Of a DNA stretch of 64,000 nt, positions 38,626 to 47,941 are shown piece by piece. Positions within the stretch are counted from its first letter, which is position 1. Every line of letters begins with the position of its first letter. A program made the translations under genes and the position numbers. Where the stretch lies: NCBI GenBank assembly GCA_030840805.1, contig JAVEDU010000081.1, positions 1 to 64,000 on the forward strand, read 5' to 3'. The stretch comes from Actinomycetota bacterium (GTDB lineage: Bacteria > Actinomycetota > Actinomycetes > Mycobacteriales > HKI-0501). Under the pieces are notes generated by a model. The model ran no database searches, was not told where the DNA came from, and was given only the letters and a program-made list of their open reading frames with translations.

Positions 38626-39906
38626 CTACTTCCCGATGAGCGTCTCGAGCTTCGCCTGTAGTTCCGCGAGGGCCTGCTCGGAGGTCTTGTCCCCCTTCAG
38701 CGCCGAGTAGGCCGCCGACTGGATCGCCACCGACACGTCGTTGTACTGCACCGCCTCGGGTCGCTTCTCCGCCTTGAGGATCGACTCCTTCAGGACCGGC
38801 AGGTACGGGTACTGCTCGACGAGCGCCGGGTCGTCGTAGAGCGAGCCCCAGGTGGGCGCCTGCGACGTGGCCTGGAGGTTCGCCCGCTGGCGCTCCTCGC
38901 CGGCCATGAACTGGATGAACTCCAGCGCCGTCTTCTTGTTCTGGGTGAACCTGCTGATCGCGTAGTTGTGTCCGCCGAGCGTCGACTGGCCGGGACCGTC
39001 GAGGCCGGGCAGCGGGGCGACCGCGAACTTGCCGGCGACCTCGGACGAGCCGTCGGTCGCGTTGGCCTTGGCATACTGGTACGGCCACTGCCGGTGGAAC
39101 AGCAGCTGACCGGCCTGGAAGGCGCGCCGGCCCTCCTCCTCCTTGAACGTCAGGGCGTTGCGGGGGATGTACCCCTGGGTGAACCCGTTGACGAGGAAGT
39201 CGAGGCCCTTCCTGGCCGCCGGGGTGTCCACGGTCGGCTTGCCGTCCTTGACGACCGTGCCGCCCGCGGAGTTGACGGCCTCGGAGAAGTTCACCGTGAG
39301 GCCCTCGTACTTGTCGAACTGCCCGGCGAAGCAGCCGATCTTCGGGTTCGCGGCCCTCACCTTGGTGCAGGCGGCCCGCAGGTCGGCCCACGTCGTCGGC
39401 GGTGCGGTCACGCCGGCGGCGGCGAGCAGGTCCTTGCGGTAGTACAGCAGCCCGCCGTCGGACGTGATCGGGACGGCGTACAACCTGCCGAAGTACTTCC
39501 CGGTCTCGACGGTCGGCGCCAGCATCTTGTCGAGCGGGAAGTCGGCCTCGTTCAGCTGCTCGACCCAGCCGTTGGCGGCGAACTCGGCGGTCCAGACGAC
39601 GTCGAGGTTCAGGACGCTGTACGTGTCGGACTTCGCCACGGCGTTCTTGACCATCTCCTGCCGCTGCGCGTCCGCGGACTCGGGGAGCTCGATGACGTCG
39701 GCGCGCTCGTCGGGGTGGAGCTTGTTCCAGGCGTCGACCTGCTTCTGGACGTAGCCGGAGGTGTCCTTGCCCGTGACGAACGTGATCGGGCCGTTTCCCT
39801 CCAGCTTCCCGGCGGCCGTACCGCCGCCGCTGTCCGAGCCGCCTCCGCAGCCGGTCAGGGCGAGGGCGGCGGCGACGGTGAGGACGGCCAGGCGGGGTCG
39901 GCGCAT
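38626..39906 (-). CDS. Sugar ABC transporter substrate-binding lipoprotein
   Basis: A 426-residue family 1 solute-binding protein. The signal peptide ends in lipobox LTGC (17-20), followed by a Gly/Ser linker and a full two-lobe body ending near LEAKLETLIGK-type helices. The best guess is an alpha-glucoside such as trehalose or maltose, because otsAB and a GH13 glucosidase are close and LpqY-type proteins look similar; this is inference. ATG 39906 has AAGGAGA five bases upstream. A Crp/GlxR-like palindrome lies just upstream. Confidence 0.92.
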   Translation of the reverse strand: MRRPRLAVLTVAAALALTGCGGGSDSGGGTAAGKLEGNGPITFVTGKDTSGYVQKQVDAWNKLHPDERADVIELPESADAQRQEMVKNAVAKSDTYSVLNLDVVWTAEFAANGWVEQLNEADFPLDKMLAPTVETGKYFGRLYAVPITSDGGLLYYRKDLLAAAGVTAPPTTWADLRAACTKVRAANPKIGCFAGQFDKYEGLTVNFSEAVNSAGGTVVKDGKPTVDTPAARKGLDFLVNGFTQGYIPRNALTFKEEEGRRAFQAGQLLFHRQWPYQYAKANATDGSSEVAGKFAVAPLPGLDGPGQSTLGGHNYAISRFTQNKKTALEFIQFMAGEERQRANLQATSQAPTWGSLYDDPALVEQYPYLPVLKESILKAEKRPEAVQYNDVSVAIQSAAYSALKGDKTSEQALAELQAKLETLIGK

Positions 39907-39933
39907 CACGTCTCCTTCGATCGGTGAGGATCC

Positions 39934-39949
39934 GGTGACCTGGGTCACA
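39934..39949. promoter_or_regulatory. Crp/GlxR-like palindrome upstream of the sugar importer
   Basis: GGTGACCTGGGTCACA contains the perfect inverted repeat GTGACC-TG-GGTCAC and differs from the Crp/GlxR consensus TGTGA-N6-TCACA at one base. It is centred about 35 bases before the lipoprotein start, so it could place the importer under catabolite control. Confidence 0.5.
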
Positions 39950-40007
39950 CGGGTCTGCCCGCAATCTCGTCCCCCGGTGGACATCTGTGCAAATCCCGGG
40001 GCGCGCT

Positions 40008-40023
40008 GTTATCACTTCGTTAC
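40008..40023. promoter_or_regulatory. Possible OmpR-family operator (GTTA-N7-GTTAC)
   Basis: GTTATCACTTCGTTAC holds two GTTA half-sites 11 bases apart, the spacing used by actinobacterial OmpR-type regulators such as MtrA, GlnR and AfsQ1. It lies between the divergent sugar-importer and thioesterase genes. Confidence 0.35.
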
Positions 40024-40076
40024 GGGGGGAGCCCCGGGTGTGCCCACCGGCGTGGGCCTGTGGAAACCTCGACGCC

Positions 40077-40496
40077 ATGCCGCGGTACACCACGCACTGC
40101 CAGATCCGGTGGTCGGACATGGACGCGTACGGACACGTGAACAACGCCCGCTACCTGACCCTGTTCGAGGAGGCCCGGACGGAGCTGATCGCCCGGGTCG
40201 CCCGGGACCGGTACGGCCTCGTGAACCTGCTGACCGGGATCGTCGTCGCGCGGCACGAGATCGACTACCTACGGCCGATCGACTACCAGCCCGACCCGGT
40301 CCGGATCGAGGTCTGGATGGAGGAGGTCAAGAACGCCTCCTTCACCGTGGGGTACGAGCTGTTCGACCACGACGGCGGGGCCGTGGTCTCGCGCGCCCGC
40401 ACCCGGATGGTGCCGTACGACCTGGCCGCGGGACGGCCGCGCCGGCTCGGGCCCGAGGAGAAGGAGTTCCTCACCTCCTGGCTGGATGCGGCGTGA
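40077..40496 (+). CDS. Hot-dog-fold acyl-CoA thioesterase
   Basis: A 139-residue 4-hydroxybenzoyl-CoA thioesterase-like protein with the family motif RWSDMDAYGHVNNARYL, where the Asp is the likely catalytic residue. It hydrolyses acyl-CoA thioesters; the chain preference is unknown. It matches the position of Rv2475c near ettA in M. tuberculosis (from memory). Its stop overlaps the next gene (GTGA). Confidence 0.92.
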   Translation: MPRYTTHCQIRWSDMDAYGHVNNARYLTLFEEARTELIARVARDRYGLVNLLTGIVVARHEIDYLRPIDYQPDPVRIEVWMEEVKNASFTVGYELFDHDGGAVVSRARTRMVPYDLAAGRPRRLGPEEKEFLTSWLDAA

Positions 40497-41116
40497 CCGA
40501 ACCCCTGCGGCTGGGGTCGCCCGCGGACGCGGGAGCCTTCCTGGCCCGGATCGTGCGCCTCGACCCCGCGGCGCTGGTCCGCCTTCGCCCGTACGGCGAG
40601 GGCACCGTCGCGCTCTGGACCTGGCTGACCATCGGCGCGCTCGCGGTGCGCGTGGTGCCCGGCACCGCACCGGCCGACGCCGTCGTCGCGGCCTCGGCCC
40701 TGCTGGACGCGCCGCTGGGCACCGACGGCACCCTGCCGCCCCGCCGGGACAACGAGTGGCGCGGCCCGTTGCCCGGCGGTGGGTTCCGGCGGCTGGACGA
40801 GCTCCCGGCCGACGTGGTGGCGGGTCTCGCCGCGGCGGGGGCCCGGACGTTCCGGGAGGCGGCGGCCGGCCGGTCCCGATCGGGCGCCCGGGCGGTGACC
40901 GACGCGGTGCTGGACCACGTGGCGGTGGCCGTCACCGGACCCGGGGGCGAGACCGCGGACGTCCCGCAGCGGGCGATCCAGGCGCTCAGCTCGCTGGGAT
41001 TCGTCGGCGCCGATCCCGTCGCGGTGGACGTCACCACCGCCTGGCTCCGCCTGGTCGGCACCTACGGTGCGGTGCACCTGCGGCGCGGAACGGGGCTCGA
41101 CGTGCTCGCCCGCTGA
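40493..41116 (+). CDS. Conserved actinobacterial hypothetical protein (Rv2474c-like position)
   Basis: A 207-residue soluble protein without signal or membrane segment. It is rich in Ala, Val and Arg, with a tryptophan-containing helix RLRPYGEGTVALWTWLTIGA near residues 31-50. GTG at 40493 lies inside the thioesterase stop, so the two are probably co-translated. The position matches Rv2474c. I cannot assign a function. Confidence 0.7.
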   Translation: MTEPLRLGSPADAGAFLARIVRLDPAALVRLRPYGEGTVALWTWLTIGALAVRVVPGTAPADAVVAASALLDAPLGTDGTLPPRRDNEWRGPLPGGGFRRLDELPADVVAGLAAAGARTFREAAAGRSRSGARAVTDAVLDHVAVAVTGPGGETADVPQRAIQALSSLGFVGADPVAVDVTTAWLRLVGTYGAVHLRRGTGLDVLAR

Positions 41117-41212
41117 ACGTGTGCACCATTTCGTGCAGCGCAAGCGTGACGTGGCGTACTACCGTCAGGTGGTCGGTACGGGACGCGGGGGCCGTGCGGA
41201 GGGAGTCCGGTC

Positions 41213-41731
41213 GTGGCCTGGTGGCGCAAGGGTGAGACGGTGCACGGCGTACCGGAGGCGGACACCCAGCTCCTCGACGACGAGGCGGGGTCGGTCCGGC
41301 CCGAGGCGCTGATCGCTCGTCCGATGGACATGGAACGGGTCAAGGAGTCGATGCGGCGACTCGAGATCCGGTTCCTCACCGACGAGGACGGCGACGTACT
41401 GGCGCTGTGGGAGGACCACTCCCTGCTGTTCAGCCTGGAGGGCCCGCAGGAGACCGTGCTGGTCGTGCGGGCCCGGGCCGACGAGATGGTGCCGACGGAG
41501 TGGGAGGCCCGTGCCCTCGCCGGCGTGAACGAGTGGAACCGGTCCCGGCGGTTCCTGCGCTGTTTCCTGGGCGAGCCGGAGGCGTCCGGCGCGATGCCGG
41601 TGTACGCCGACCAGCACCTGCACCTCGGGCCCGGCGTCCACGACGCGCTGCTGGACGACCTGATCGACTGCCTCGCCGTGGTGTCCTGCTCGTGGGTGGA
41701 GTGGCTCCACGACGACGGAGCGCTGCTGTAG
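41213..41731 (+). CDS. YbjN domain-containing protein
   Basis: A 172-residue acidic protein with the YbjN/type III secretion chaperone-like fold: RRLEIRFLTDEDGDVLALWEDH-type strands and the helix LAGVNEWNRSRRFLRCFLG. YbjN proteins are linked to stress responses but have no established activity. The start is GTG 41213. It converges on the GH13 gene, which ends 9 bases away. Confidence 0.85.
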   Translation: MAWWRKGETVHGVPEADTQLLDDEAGSVRPEALIARPMDMERVKESMRRLEIRFLTDEDGDVLALWEDHSLLFSLEGPQETVLVVRARADEMVPTEWEARALAGVNEWNRSRRFLRCFLGEPEASGAMPVYADQHLHLGPGVHDALLDDLIDCLAVVSCSWVEWLHDDGALL

Positions 41732-41739
41732 GACGGTGG

Positions 41740-43290
41740 CTACGCCGTCAGCCACACCGCCGCGTCGCCGGGCAGGCGCCCGTCCACCAGCGGCACGCTG
41801 GTCAGCGCGACCTCGCCGGCCGGCAGGTCGACCGGCGCGTTGGTCGTGTTGACCAGGCACACCAGCCCGCCCTCGCGGCGGAACGCGAGGCAGCCGGCCG
41901 GCGCGTCCAGCCACTCCAGGTCCCCGGAGACCGCCGGGTTCTTGCGCCGCACGCCGAGCGCCGCCCGGTACAGGTTCAACATCGAGCCCTCGTCGCCGTC
42001 CTGGCTGTCGGCGGCCAGGAGCGACCACCCGGCGGGCATCGGCAGCCAGGTCTCCACACCGGCAGGGGAGAACCCGTACGGCGGCTCGCCGGCGGCCCAG
42101 GGCAGCGGGATCCGGCACGCGTCGCGGCCGCGCTCGGTGCCGCCCGAGCGCACCCACGTGGGGTCCTGGAGCACCTCGTCGGGCAGCTCGACGTTCGGCA
42201 GCCCGAGCTCCTCGCCGTTGTAGAGGTACGCGACGCCGGGCAGGCCGAGCAGGAGCAGCGCCGCCGCGCGGGCCCTCCGCTCGCCGACGAGCCCCTCGCC
42301 GTACCGGCTGACGTGCCGGACGACATCGTGGTTGGACAGGACCCAGCACGGCGGCGAGCCGGTGCCGGCCACGACGTGCAGCTCGTGCTCGACGGCGCTG
42401 CGCAGCTCGTCGGCGCGCCACCGGGCCTCGACCGAGCGGAAGTTGAACGACAGGTGCAGCTCGTCGGGCCGGATGTACTTGCGCAGCTCGTCGTCGTCGC
42501 GCACCCAGACCTCGCCGACGGCCATCGACCCCGGGTACTCGTCCAGCACGCCGCGGATCATCCGGTGGATGTCGTGCACGCCGGGGGCGTTGAACCGGAG
42601 GTCGTCGTCGTCGTTCTCGAGCAGCTTGAGGTCGGTGACCGTCATGTCGGGCAGCCCGGCCGGCTTCGCCATCCCGTGCCCGACGTCGATCCGGAAGCCG
42701 TCCACGCCCCGGTCGAGCCAGAACCGCAGCGTGGTGGCGAGGTCGGCGGAGACCTCGGGGTTGTCCCAGTTCAGGTCGGGCTGTTCGGGTGCGAAGATGT
42801 GCAGGTACCACTGACCGTCGGGCACGCGGTGCCACGCGGGACCGCCGAAGATGCTGGGCCAGTTGTTGGGCGGCTCGTCGCCACCGGGGCCGCGGCCGTC
42901 GCGGAAGATGTACCGCCCCCGCGCGGGGGATCCTGGGGGTGCCAGGAGCGCCTCGGCGAACCAGACGTGCCGGTCCGAGCTGTGGTTCGGGACCAGGTCG
43001 ATCGTGACGCGCAGGCCGCGGTCGTGGGCGTCGGCGAGCAGCCGGTCGAACGTGGCGAGGTCACCGAACTGCGGGTCCACGTCGCGGGGGTCCGCCACGT
43101 CGTACCCGTGGTCGGCCATCGGCGAGGTGTAGAACGGCGTGAGCCACAGCGCGTCGACGCCGAGCGTGACGAGGTGGTCGAGGCGCGAGCGCAGACCCTC
43201 GAGGTCGCCGATGCCGTCGCCGTTGCCGTCCGCGAAGCTGCGGACGTACACCTGGTAGAACACCGCGTCGCGCCACCAGTTGTTCGACAC
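41740..43290 (-). CDS. GH13 alpha-glucosidase
   Basis: A 516-residue glycoside hydrolase family 13 enzyme. All core motifs are present: VTIDLVPNH, GFRIDV with nucleophile Asp202, GEVW with acid/base Glu260, and SNHD with Asp322. It resembles oligo-1,6-glucosidase/AglA-type enzymes that release glucose from alpha-glucosides; cytoplasmic, no signal peptide. GTG at 43290 is preferred over GTG 43296 because GGGGAG is then 7 bases upstream. The glbO-aglA order matches M. tuberculosis Rv2470-Rv2471 (from memory). Confidence 0.93.
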   Translation of the reverse strand: MSNNWWRDAVFYQVYVRSFADGNGDGIGDLEGLRSRLDHLVTLGVDALWLTPFYTSPMADHGYDVADPRDVDPQFGDLATFDRLLADAHDRGLRVTIDLVPNHSSDRHVWFAEALLAPPGSPARGRYIFRDGRGPGGDEPPNNWPSIFGGPAWHRVPDGQWYLHIFAPEQPDLNWDNPEVSADLATTLRFWLDRGVDGFRIDVGHGMAKPAGLPDMTVTDLKLLENDDDDLRFNAPGVHDIHRMIRGVLDEYPGSMAVGEVWVRDDDELRKYIRPDELHLSFNFRSVEARWRADELRSAVEHELHVVAGTGSPPCWVLSNHDVVRHVSRYGEGLVGERRARAAALLLLGLPGVAYLYNGEELGLPNVELPDEVLQDPTWVRSGGTERGRDACRIPLPWAAGEPPYGFSPAGVETWLPMPAGWSLLAADSQDGDEGSMLNLYRAALGVRRKNPAVSGDLEWLDAPAGCLAFRREGGLVCLVNTTNAPVDLPAGEVALTSVPLVDGRLPGDAAVWLTA

Positions 43291-43346
43291 GAGCACACTC
43301 CCCAGCCCATCGGAATCGGTTCAGACGACACCAATGGTGCCACAGC

Positions 43347-43736
43347 TCAGGGCGTGTTCACCATGAACTGGGCGGCGTGCTCGAAGTAGTCCCACAGCAC
43401 CGCGCTCTGCTCGACGGGCAGGTCCAGCGCGTCCACCGCGACCCGCATGTGCCGCAGCCAGGCGTCCCGCTCCGCCTCGCCGACCCGGAACGGCGCATGC
43501 CGCATCCGGAGCCGGGGATGTCCGCGGGTGTCCGAGTATGTCCGCGGGCCGCCCCAGTACTGCTCCAGGAACAGCCGGAACCGGTCGGCCGCCGGGCCGA
43601 GGTCCTCCTCCGGGTACAGCGGGCGCAGCAGCGGGTCGGCGGCGACGCCGGCATAGAAGACGCCGACGAGCCGCCGGAACGTCTCGTGGCCGCCCACGGC
43701 GTCGTAGAAGCTGGGAGCTGCCGGATCGGTGGTCAC
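43347..43736 (-). CDS. glbO: Group II truncated haemoglobin
   Basis: A 129-residue 2-on-2 globin. Proximal His80 lies in MRHAPFRV, the group II marker Trp93 (G8) in DAWLRHM, and Tyr28 at the B10 position in VFYAGV. These globins bind oxygen tightly and may detoxify peroxide or NO. GTG at 43736 has GGGAG 9 bases before it; the frame opens 8 codons earlier with TTG. It is followed by the GH13 gene after 56 bases. Confidence 0.94.
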   Translation of the reverse strand: MTTDPAAPSFYDAVGGHETFRRLVGVFYAGVAADPLLRPLYPEEDLGPAADRFRLFLEQYWGGPRTYSDTRGHPRLRMRHAPFRVGEAERDAWLRHMRVAVDALDLPVEQSAVLWDYFEHAAQFMVNTP

Positions 43737-43792
43737 GATTCCATTCTCCCACTTCCTCAAGGTCCGCCCGCGGTTGTGCCGACAACGGAACA

Positions 43793-45379
43793 GTGATCTT
43801 CGAATCCGGGCTCGGCCGCCGCGGTCTCCTCGCCGGCGCAGCCGCCACGGCCGCCGGCGCGGCCCTGCTGCCGTCCGGCGCCTCCGCGGCGGTCGTCCGG
43901 CCCGCCCCGGCCCGCGGCATCGGCGTGGCCGGGCGCCCCCCGGCGGACATGGTGTCCGCCGACCCGTACCTGCACGTCCTGCGGCGCTGCACCTACGGGC
44001 CGACGCCCGCCGCCGTGGCCGAGATCCGCGCGCTCGGGGTGAGCTCCTGGCTGGAGAAGCAGCTCGCGCCGGCGTCCATCGACGACTCGGCCTTCGACGC
44101 GGTCCTGGGCCGCTACCCGCAGCTGAAGCTCGACGTGACCGGGGTGCGCGCCGCGGTCGACGCCGGCACCGTCGAGCAGTACGGCTGGGAGCTGATGTAC
44201 CAGCTCGGGCAGACCACCCTCGCCCGCGCCGCCTGGAGCCGCCGGCAGCTCCTGGAGGTCATGGTCGACTTCTGGTCGAACCAGCTGAACGTGACGAACC
44301 CGTTCGACGGCGGCTGGGACAACCGGCACGTGTACGACCGGGAGGTGATCCGCAAGCACGCCTTCGGGCGGTTCGCCGACATGCTCAAGGCCAGCGCGGT
44401 CAGCCCGGCGATGCTCGCGTACCTGGACAACCAGTCCTCCACGAAGGACCACCCGAACGAGAACTACGCCCGCGAGCTGATGGAGCTGCACACGGTCGGT
44501 GTCGACGCCGGGTACACCGAGGACGACGTGCAGGCGGCGGCGCGGCTGCTCACCGGGCTGACCGTGAACTGGGAGACCGGGCTGTACCGGTACGACGCCT
44601 CGGAGCACGCCACCGGGCGCGTGTCGATCCTCGGCTTCACCCACGCCAACGCGACCGCGGCCGGGGGACGGGCCGCCGCGATGGCCTTCCTCGACCACCT
44701 CGCGCTGCACCCGGCGACGGCCCGGCAGATCGCGTACAAGCTCTGTGTGCGGTTCGTCGCCGATGCGCCGCCGCCCGCGCTCGTCGACCGGCTGGCCGCC
44801 GTGTACCTGAAGAACTCCTCCGCGATCGCGCCGGTGCTGCGGGCGCTGTTCACCTCGGCGGAGTTCCGCAACTCGGTGGGCGCGAAGGTCCGCCGCCCGA
44901 TGCAGGACGTCATCGCCACGGTGCGCGCCCTCGGCATCGGGCCGGACCCGAGCGGGACGAAGGGCATCGAGGGCCTGTACTGGATGGTCGCCGGCACCGG
45001 GGACGCCCCGATGGGCTGGCACCCGCCGAACGGCTACCCGGACGTGGCCCCGGCCTGGGCCTCCGCGGCCGGGACGCTGTCCCGCTGGAACGCCCACATC
45101 TCGCTCGCCGCCGAATGGTGGCCGACCGAGCTCGGGCACCAGGCCAACCTCCGCACCTACCTGGTGCCGAAGCTGCCCGCCACCCACGGCGGCCTCGTCG
45201 ACGCACTCGCGGTACGCCTGCTCGGCATCAAGCTCCGACCGGGCCACACCGCGGCGATCACCGAGTTCCTCGGCAAGAAGCCCGCCTCGGCGCTGCGGTC
45301 CACGGACCCGGCGGTCCACTGGCGCTTCCCCGCCGTGGTCTCGCTCGTGCTCGACTCTCCCTACTTCTCGTTCCGGTGA
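43793..45379 (+). CDS. Tat-exported DUF1800 protein
   Basis: A 528-residue protein with a twin-arginine signal ([20 protein letters not shown]) and a DUF1800 body with [25 protein letters not shown] and the helical C-terminal half. DUF1800 genes typically precede DUF1501 genes and the two products are thought to act together outside the membrane; the reaction is unknown. The start is GTG 43793; the DUF1501 gene begins 5 bases after the stop. Confidence 0.92.
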   Translation: MIFESGLGRRGLLAGAAATAAGAALLPSGASAAVVRPAPARGIGVAGRPPADMVSADPYLHVLRRCTYGPTPAAVAEIRALGVSSWLEKQLAPASIDDSAFDAVLGRYPQLKLDVTGVRAAVDAGTVEQYGWELMYQLGQTTLARAAWSRRQLLEVMVDFWSNQLNVTNPFDGGWDNRHVYDREVIRKHAFGRFADMLKASAVSPAMLAYLDNQSSTKDHPNENYARELMELHTVGVDAGYTEDDVQAAARLLTGLTVNWETGLYRYDASEHATGRVSILGFTHANATAAGGRAAAMAFLDHLALHPATARQIAYKLCVRFVADAPPPALVDRLAAVYLKNSSAIAPVLRALFTSAEFRNSVGAKVRRPMQDVIATVRALGIGPDPSGTKGIEGLYWMVAGTGDAPMGWHPPNGYPDVAPAWASAAGTLSRWNAHISLAAEWWPTELGHQANLRTYLVPKLPATHGGLVDALAVRLLGIKLRPGHTAAITEFLGKKPASALRSTDPAVHWRFPAVVSLVLDSPYFSFR

Positions 45380-45384
45380 GGACC

Positions 45385-46647
45385 ATGGACTGCGGCTGCC
45401 CCGAGAACCAGCGCATGACCCGGCGAGGCTTCCTCGGCCGGGCCGCGGCCGTCGGCGCGGCGGGCGCGTTCGCCGGGCTCGCCGGGGAGGGTCTCTCGAC
45501 CCGCCTCGCGTTCGCGGCGACCGCGTACACCGGCGACACGCTCGTCGTCCTCTCGCTGCGCGGCGGGTTCGACGGGCTGTCCGTCGTCGTTCCCGCCGGT
45601 GACCCGGAGTACTACCGGGCCCGGCCCACGATCGGCGTCCCGGCGGCGCAGCTGATCGGCCGGGACGGCATCTTCGGGCTGCACCCCGCGCTCGCGCCGC
45701 TGTTGCCGTTCTGGCAGGACGGCACGTTCGGGGCCGTCCACGGTGTCGGGCAGAGCAACCCCACCCGCTCGCATTTCGCGGCGCTGGAGGAGATGGAGCG
45801 CGCGGCCCCCGGCACGAGCCTGCGCACCGGCTGGATCGACCGGGTCCTCGGGGTCCGCGGCACGACCGGCATCTTCAACGGGGTGGCGGTCGGCGGCTCG
45901 CTCGCGCCCCAGTCGATGGGCGGGCCGTCGCCGGAGCTGGCACTGGGGTCGATCGACGGCTTCGAGCTCAACGGCAACTCGCCGGACAGCCCGATGGCGG
46001 CGACCCTGCGCAGGCTGTACGCCGACGCGCCGCCGATGGTCGGCGCGCCCGCGCTCGGGACGCTCGACGCGCTCGGGACCACCACGGCGCTGAAGGAGGC
46101 CGGCTACACGCCGGCGAACGGCGCCGTGTATCCCGACACCGAGCTCGGCCGGGCGCTGCGGGACGTGGCCCGGCTGATCAAGGCGAAGGTCGGCCTGCAG
46201 GTGGCCTGCGTCGACTTCGGCGACTGGGACATGCACGAGGGGCTCGGGAAGGCCGAGAGCGGCAGCTGGATGCACGACCACCTGGGTGAGCTCGCGCAGG
46301 CACTGGCGGCGTTCGCGGCCGACCTCGGGCCCGCCGGGATGGCCGGGGTGACCCTGCTGACGCTGAGCGAGTTCGGCCGGCGGGTGGCGGAGAACGGGTC
46401 CGGCGGCGTCGACCACGGCCACGGCAACGCGATGCTCCTGCTCGGCGGCGGGGTCGCCGGCGGCAGGGTGCACGGCCGCTGGGGCGGCCTCGCCCCGGGG
46501 AACCTCGACGACGGCGACCTGCCCGGGACGACCGACTACCGGGCGGTGATCGGCGAGGTGCTGCAGCGGCGGTGTGGGGTCGGCTCGCTCGCCGGGGTGT
46601 TCCCCGGGGTCGGCGCGGCCGGGCCGGGCGTCGTCCGGGCCCGTTAG
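45385..46647 (+). CDS. Tat-exported DUF1501 protein
   Basis: A 420-residue protein with Tat signal TRRGFLGRAAAVGAAG and a DUF1501 body of the alkaline-phosphatase/sulfatase-like fold: VVLSLRGGFDGLSVVVP, FGDWDMHEG, LSEFGRRVAENG and DHGHGNAMLLLGG, with conserved Asp/His positions that could bind metal. It forms a pair with the DUF1800 gene. ATG at 45385 is used. The stop overlaps that of the MFS gene on the other strand. Confidence 0.92.
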   Translation: MDCGCPENQRMTRRGFLGRAAAVGAAGAFAGLAGEGLSTRLAFAATAYTGDTLVVLSLRGGFDGLSVVVPAGDPEYYRARPTIGVPAAQLIGRDGIFGLHPALAPLLPFWQDGTFGAVHGVGQSNPTRSHFAALEEMERAAPGTSLRTGWIDRVLGVRGTTGIFNGVAVGGSLAPQSMGGPSPELALGSIDGFELNGNSPDSPMAATLRRLYADAPPMVGAPALGTLDALGTTTALKEAGYTPANGAVYPDTELGRALRDVARLIKAKVGLQVACVDFGDWDMHEGLGKAESGSWMHDHLGELAQALAAFAADLGPAGMAGVTLLTLSEFGRRVAENGSGGVDHGHGNAMLLLGGGVAGGRVHGRWGGLAPGNLDDGDLPGTTDYRAVIGEVLQRRCGVGSLAGVFPGVGAAGPGVVRAR

Positions 46648-47888
46648 GGTCCGCCGACCGGCGCCGCCTCCGCGGCGAGCTGCTCCTCGACGGTGGGCCA
46701 GCGGGCGGCGATGAGTGCCACCAGCAGCGTCCCGGCCACCCCGCCGAACAGCGCGATCACGACCGGGACCCGGACCACGGTGGCCAGGGCGCCGGCGGCC
46801 ACGACGGCGAGCCCCTGAGCCACCTCCAGCCCGGACCGCGCCACCCCGAACGCGCGCCCCCGGTAGTCCGCCGCCACCGCCCGGACGAACATCGCGTTCA
46901 GCGGGATCGCGGTGGACAGCCCCATGCCGGAGAGCGTGTACAGCGCGAGCACCACGGGCAGCGGGGGATCGAAGAACAGCGGCAGCAGCGCGATCGTCGC
47001 GACCGTGGCCAGCGGGATCGTGAACTGGATGCGCCGGATCGGGCCCGCCGCACGGGTGAGGACCAGGCCGCCGAACGCCAGCCCGAACGGCAGCGCGGCC
47101 AGCAGCAGCCCGACCCCGGTCGGGCCGGCCCCGAGGTGGGCGGCATAGGCGGCGGCCAGCCCCTCGCCGGCGAACACGAACGCCGAGACGGCCCACACCA
47201 GCAGCAGGTACGACCGGAGCACCCGATGGCTGAACACGAGGCGCAGGCCGTCCGCGGTCTCCCGGAGCAGGGACCGTCGCTCGGCCCGGTTCGCCGGCCG
47301 GTGCCGCACGAACAGCACGATCAGCAGCCCGGACAGCGCGAACGTGACGGCGTCCAGCAGCAGTGCCCCGCGCGCGCTGATCGCGGCCACGAGGGCGCCG
47401 CCGACCACGAATCCGCCGACGTTCGCGAGGTAGCTCGACATCACCATCACCGAGGTGGCGACGACGAACCGGTCACCCCGCAGGACCTCCGGCATGAGCG
47501 CCGAGCGGGCCGCCTCGAACGGGGGATTGAGCAGTGACGCGAGGACGAGCAGGAGGAGCAGCACCGGCAGCGGGACGCCGGGGATGGCGAGCAGCGCCAC
47601 CAGGCCGGCGCGGACGAGGTCGCATCCCACCAGCGTCCGGCGGCGGGGCCAGCGGTCGGCGAGCGCGGCGAGGACCGGGCCGCCGATGCCCCACGGGAGG
47701 TAGCTCAGCCCGAACGCGGCCGCCGACAGCAGCGGTGACCCGGTGCGGTCGTACACGAGGACGGTGACCGCCACCTTGGCGAGCATGTCGCCGAGCATGG
47801 ACAGCAGGAACGCGGCATACAGCGCGCGGAACTCGGTGACCCCGAAAACCTCACGGTAGGTAGCGGGTCGCTCCGTCTCCACCGCCAC
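46644..47888 (-). CDS. MFS transporter
   Basis: A 414-residue major facilitator protein with about 12 helices. LADRWPRRRTLVG fits the conserved loop 2-3 motif. It resembles the MFS_3/enterobactin-exporter-like group, so an efflux role is likely, but the substrate is unknown. GTG at 47888 has AGGAG six bases upstream. It follows the MscS gene on the same strand. Confidence 0.9.
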   Translation of the reverse strand: MAVETERPATYREVFGVTEFRALYAAFLLSMLGDMLAKVAVTVLVYDRTGSPLLSAAAFGLSYLPWGIGGPVLAALADRWPRRRTLVGCDLVRAGLVALLAIPGVPLPVLLLLLVLASLLNPPFEAARSALMPEVLRGDRFVVATSVMVMSSYLANVGGFVVGGALVAAISARGALLLDAVTFALSGLLIVLFVRHRPANRAERRSLLRETADGLRLVFSHRVLRSYLLLVWAVSAFVFAGEGLAAAYAAHLGAGPTGVGLLLAALPFGLAFGGLVLTRAAGPIRRIQFTIPLATVATIALLPLFFDPPLPVVLALYTLSGMGLSTAIPLNAMFVRAVAADYRGRAFGVARSGLEVAQGLAVVAAGALATVVRVPVVIALFGGVAGTLLVALIAARWPTVEEQLAAEAAPVGGP

Positions 47889-47941
47889 CCGCTTCTCCTC
47901 CTCCGGTCCCGCCGGAGCCGATTGTGCCCGATTCGCGCGTC

